Assembly: GCF_007992715.1 (NCBI RefSeq)
Contig: NZ_BKAU01000001.1
Span: 248,001 to 312,000, forward strand
Reading direction: 5' to 3'
DNA: 64,000 bases
Source of the DNA: Chitinophaga cymbidii
Lineage (GTDB): Bacteria > Bacteroidota > Bacteroidia > Chitinophagales > Chitinophagaceae
Position 1 is the stretch's first letter. Each line of letters opens with the position of its first letter. The notes beneath the pieces are model-generated. The model was not told where the DNA came from. It saw nothing but the letters and a program-made list of their open reading frames with translations, and made no database searches. The position numbers and the translations under genes are program-made. Shown here in pieces: positions 62,206 through 64,000 of the stretch.

Positions 62206-63102
62206 ATGAACGGAACTTCTTTTCAATCGGACATACGCTACTGGCTTAAACAGGAGAACAGTGTCAATCACCTGATGTTTGTTAATATCGTCATCTTCGT
62301 GGTACTGGGGATCATCTATTTACCGGCCGTTTTCAACAACGGCGTGCCGCCGGCCATCCACCCGTTCCTGCTATTCCAGCTGGAACTGCACGTGCAGCCG
62401 GACCTGCTGCTGACCAAGCCCTGGGGGCTGCTGACGTATATGTTCGTGCATACGGGCATCTTCCATATTTTCTTCAATATGCTCAACCTGTACTGGTTCG
62501 GCAACATGTTCCGGTCCACCCTCGGCAACCAGCGCGTGCTGCCCCTGTACATCCTGAGCGGCATCACCGGCGCCCTCGTTTACATCGCCGCTTATTTCAT
62601 CTTTCCCACCAACCCCTACCTGGGCGGCTCCATGATCGGCGCTTCCGCCGCCGTGATGTGCTTCCTGGTAGCCAGCGCCACCCTGATGCCGAACGTGGAG
62701 ATCGGGTTGCTGTTCCTGGGCTCCATCAAACTGAAATGGGTGGCCATCGGCGTGATCGTGATCGATATCATCGCCATTCCGCAGGGAAACGTTGGCGGCA
62801 TCCTCGCCCACCTCGGCGGCGCGGCCTTCGGCTACGCCTACGTCCGCATCCTGCAGAACGGTACGGACCTCTGCGGCCCGCTGATCTCCCTCTTCCGCAA
62901 AATATCCGGGATGTTCGACAAAAGCCAGCGCCCTCCCAAAAAATTCAAACCGAAAAAATCCCCGCTCCGCGTGGTGCGCAAGCACGAAACAGCGCATGCT
63001 TCGCGGCTGGACGAGCTGCTGGACAAGATCAATGAAAAGGGGTACGACAGCCTTTCGGCCGACGAAAAGCAATGGCTGCGCAAGTACAGTGATGAAAAAT
63101 AG
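62206..63102 (+). CDS. Rhomboid-family intramembrane serine protease
   Basis: 298 aa. Six membrane helices. The family elements are LTYMFVHTGIFHIFFNMLNLYWFGN (helix 2, with the His/Asn region), GGSMIGASAAVMCFLV (catalytic Ser in GAS) and GILAHLGGAAFGYAYV (catalytic His). A basic cytoplasmic C-terminal tail (KKFKPKKSPLRVVRKHE) ends in an acidic-helix segment (DELLDKINEKGYDSLSADEKQWLRKYS) found after rhomboids in Bacteroidota. Rhomboids cleave membrane-anchored proteins within the bilayer. Substrate unknown. Confidence 0.92.
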   Translation: MNGTSFQSDIRYWLKQENSVNHLMFVNIVIFVVLGIIYLPAVFNNGVPPAIHPFLLFQLELHVQPDLLLTKPWGLLTYMFVHTGIFHIFFNMLNLYWFGNMFRSTLGNQRVLPLYILSGITGALVYIAAYFIFPTNPYLGGSMIGASAAVMCFLVASATLMPNVEIGLLFLGSIKLKWVAIGVIVIDIIAIPQGNVGGILAHLGGAAFGYAYVRILQNGTDLCGPLISLFRKISGMFDKSQRPPKKFKPKKSPLRVVRKHETAHASRLDELLDKINEKGYDSLSADEKQWLRKYSDEK

Positions 63103-63110
63103 ATTCTTGC

Positions 63111-63118
63111 TATCTTTG
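63111..63118 (+). promoter_or_regulatory. -7 box of ispH
   Basis: TATCTTTG matches TAnnTTTG exactly and ends 7 bases before the ATG at 63126, so the mRNA should be almost leaderless. Confidence 0.5.
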
Positions 63119-63125
63119 CGTAACA

Positions 63126-64000
63126 ATGAAAACATTCAACGTTCCCGTCATATACCGCAGCCCGCTGATCTCCGCCATCAAACAGCAACGGAAGCAGCAG
63201 GACCGCATGAAGAAAGACTTCACGCCTACTTTGCTGGACTTCGGTCCCATCCGCATACAGCTCGCCCGGCACTTCGGTTTTTGCTACGGCGTGGAGAACG
63301 CGATAGAGATCGCTTTCAGAACGGTGGAGGAAAATGAAGGGAAACGCATCTTCCTGCTCAGCGAGATGATCCACAACCCCCAGGTGAACAACGACCTGCT
63401 TTCCCGCGGCGTACAATTCCTGATGGACACTTCCGGCCGCCAGCAGATCCCCTGGGAAACGCTGACAGCAGACGACATTGTGATCATCCCCGCCTTCGGC
63501 ACCACCCTGGAGATCGAAGCAAAGCTGGAAGCCATCGGCATCACCCCGCTGCAGTACAATACCACCTGCCCCTTCGTGGAAAGGGTATGGAACAAGGCGG
63601 AGCAGATCGCCGGGAAAGATTATACCGTGATCGTGCACGGCAAGCCCAAACACGAAGAAACCCGCGCCACTTTTTCGCACAGCCGCCATCATACGCCTAC
63701 CGTGGTGGTGAAAGACATGGATCAAACGCACCGCCTGGCCGCCTACATTCTCGGCACGGCGCCCGCGGAACAATTTTATGAAGAGTTCAAAGGCCAGTAT
63801 TCTGAAGGTTTTGATGTACACCAGCACCTGCAACGGGTGGGCGTGGTGAACCAGACCACCATGCTGGCCTCCGAAACCCAGGCCATCGCCGATTATATCC
63901 GGCAGGCGATACAACAGCGCTACCAGCTGGCGGATGAACAGGTGCCTGAACGTTTTGCAGACACCCGCGATACGCTTTGCTACGCCACGAACGACAACCA
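63126..64000 (+). CDS. ispH: 4-hydroxy-3-methylbut-2-enyl diphosphate reductase, 3' end missing
   Basis: The frame is open to the right edge (291 codons seen). The N-terminal extension (KTFNVPVIYRSPLISAIKQQRKQQ) is typical of the long Bacteroidota form. The three [4Fe-4S] Cys are present: C53 (RHFGFCYGVENAI), C148 (NTTCPFVERVW) and C285 (DTLCYATND), with HGKPKHEET and VVNQTTMLASET between them. It makes IPP and DMAPP, the last step of the non-mevalonate isoprenoid pathway. Only the C-terminal part is cut by the window. Confidence 0.96.
   Translation, partial: MKTFNVPVIYRSPLISAIKQQRKQQDRMKKDFTPTLLDFGPIRIQLARHFGFCYGVENAIEIAFRTVEENEGKRIFLLSEMIHNPQVNNDLLSRGVQFLMDTSGRQQIPWETLTADDIVIIPAFGTTLEIEAKLEAIGITPLQYNTTCPFVERVWNKAEQIAGKDYTVIVHGKPKHEETRATFSHSRHHTPTVVVKDMDQTHRLAAYILGTAPAEQFYEEFKGQYSEGFDVHQHLQRVGVVNQTTMLASETQAIADYIRQAIQQRYQLADEQVPERFADTRDTLCYATNDN

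Overview
The window reads as one contiguous piece of a Bacteroidota chromosome, most likely family Chitinophagaceae (Chitinophaga-like). The reasons are two SusC/SusD pairs, a type IX secretion (T9SS) sorting tail and a PorW/SprE-type TPR protein, a fused CcoN-CcoO cbb3 oxidase, Bacteroidota-only families (Porin_10, DUF4407, HYC_CC_PP), promoters with the TAnnTTTG -7 box, and start sites almost without Shine-Dalgarno sequences. Coding density is high, base composition is GC-rich, and the genus is inference. No rRNA, tRNA, CRISPR array or insertion sequence was seen, and no gene-free stretch exceeds 300 bases.

Layout. 1-1675 (-): start of a lipoprotein and a His/Met-rich outer-membrane protein. 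1902-11789 (+): a full cbb3 oxidase locus (ccoI, ccoS, ccoNO, ccoQ, ccoP, ccoG, ccoH, a SafE-like membrane protein, hemN), driven by two near-identical promoters with paired FNR/CRP-like sites. 11868-13088 (+): secreted thioredoxin-like protein. 13150-24505 (-): a polysaccharide-utilisation type locus with ECF sigma factor, FecR anti-sigma, STN-type SusC, SusD, a T9SS-exported metallophosphoesterase and a beta-helix/LamG protein. 24651-27171 (-): a small metal (probably copper) operon headed by secreted Cys-rich proteins and ending in an HMA-AraC regulator. 27191-30016 (-): Porin_10 and purine nucleoside phosphorylase. 30133-35079 (+): sucC, DUF4407, a DUF4139 protein carrying a SusC-like insert, OsmC. 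35161-37306 (-): SprT, orphan ATP-synthase accessory proteins, bactofilin and an M23-like stub. 37517-43019 (+): porW/sprE and a class A PBP. 43052-47645 (-): M28 peptidase, yidC, pyrG. 47916-48446 (+): thioesterase. 48547-52440 (-): sulfite reductase with siroheme synthesis genes behind a probable cysteine-responsive leader-peptide attenuator. 52675-55023 (+): HAD phosphatase and an AT-rich Fic gene with three 24-bp iterons at its start. 55154-59892 (-): second SusC/SusD pair. 60128-62023 (-): rpsA. 62206-64000 (+): rhomboid protease and the start of ispH.

How the parts work together. The cco locus supplies a high-affinity terminal oxidase, its copper and haem supply and its assembly factors. 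The copper-like operon and the His-rich outer-membrane protein may share metal handling with it. The sulfite reductase operon makes both the enzyme and its sirohaem. The first SusCD locus has the sigma/anti-sigma/STN arrangement used for surface-sensed induction.

The most interesting candidates are the Cys-codon leader peptide plus terminator ahead of sulfite reductase, the iteron-Fic unit with an AbiEi-like N-terminus, the duplicated FNR-like promoters of the cco locus, and a 46-bp tandem repeat that spans the ends of two convergent genes.
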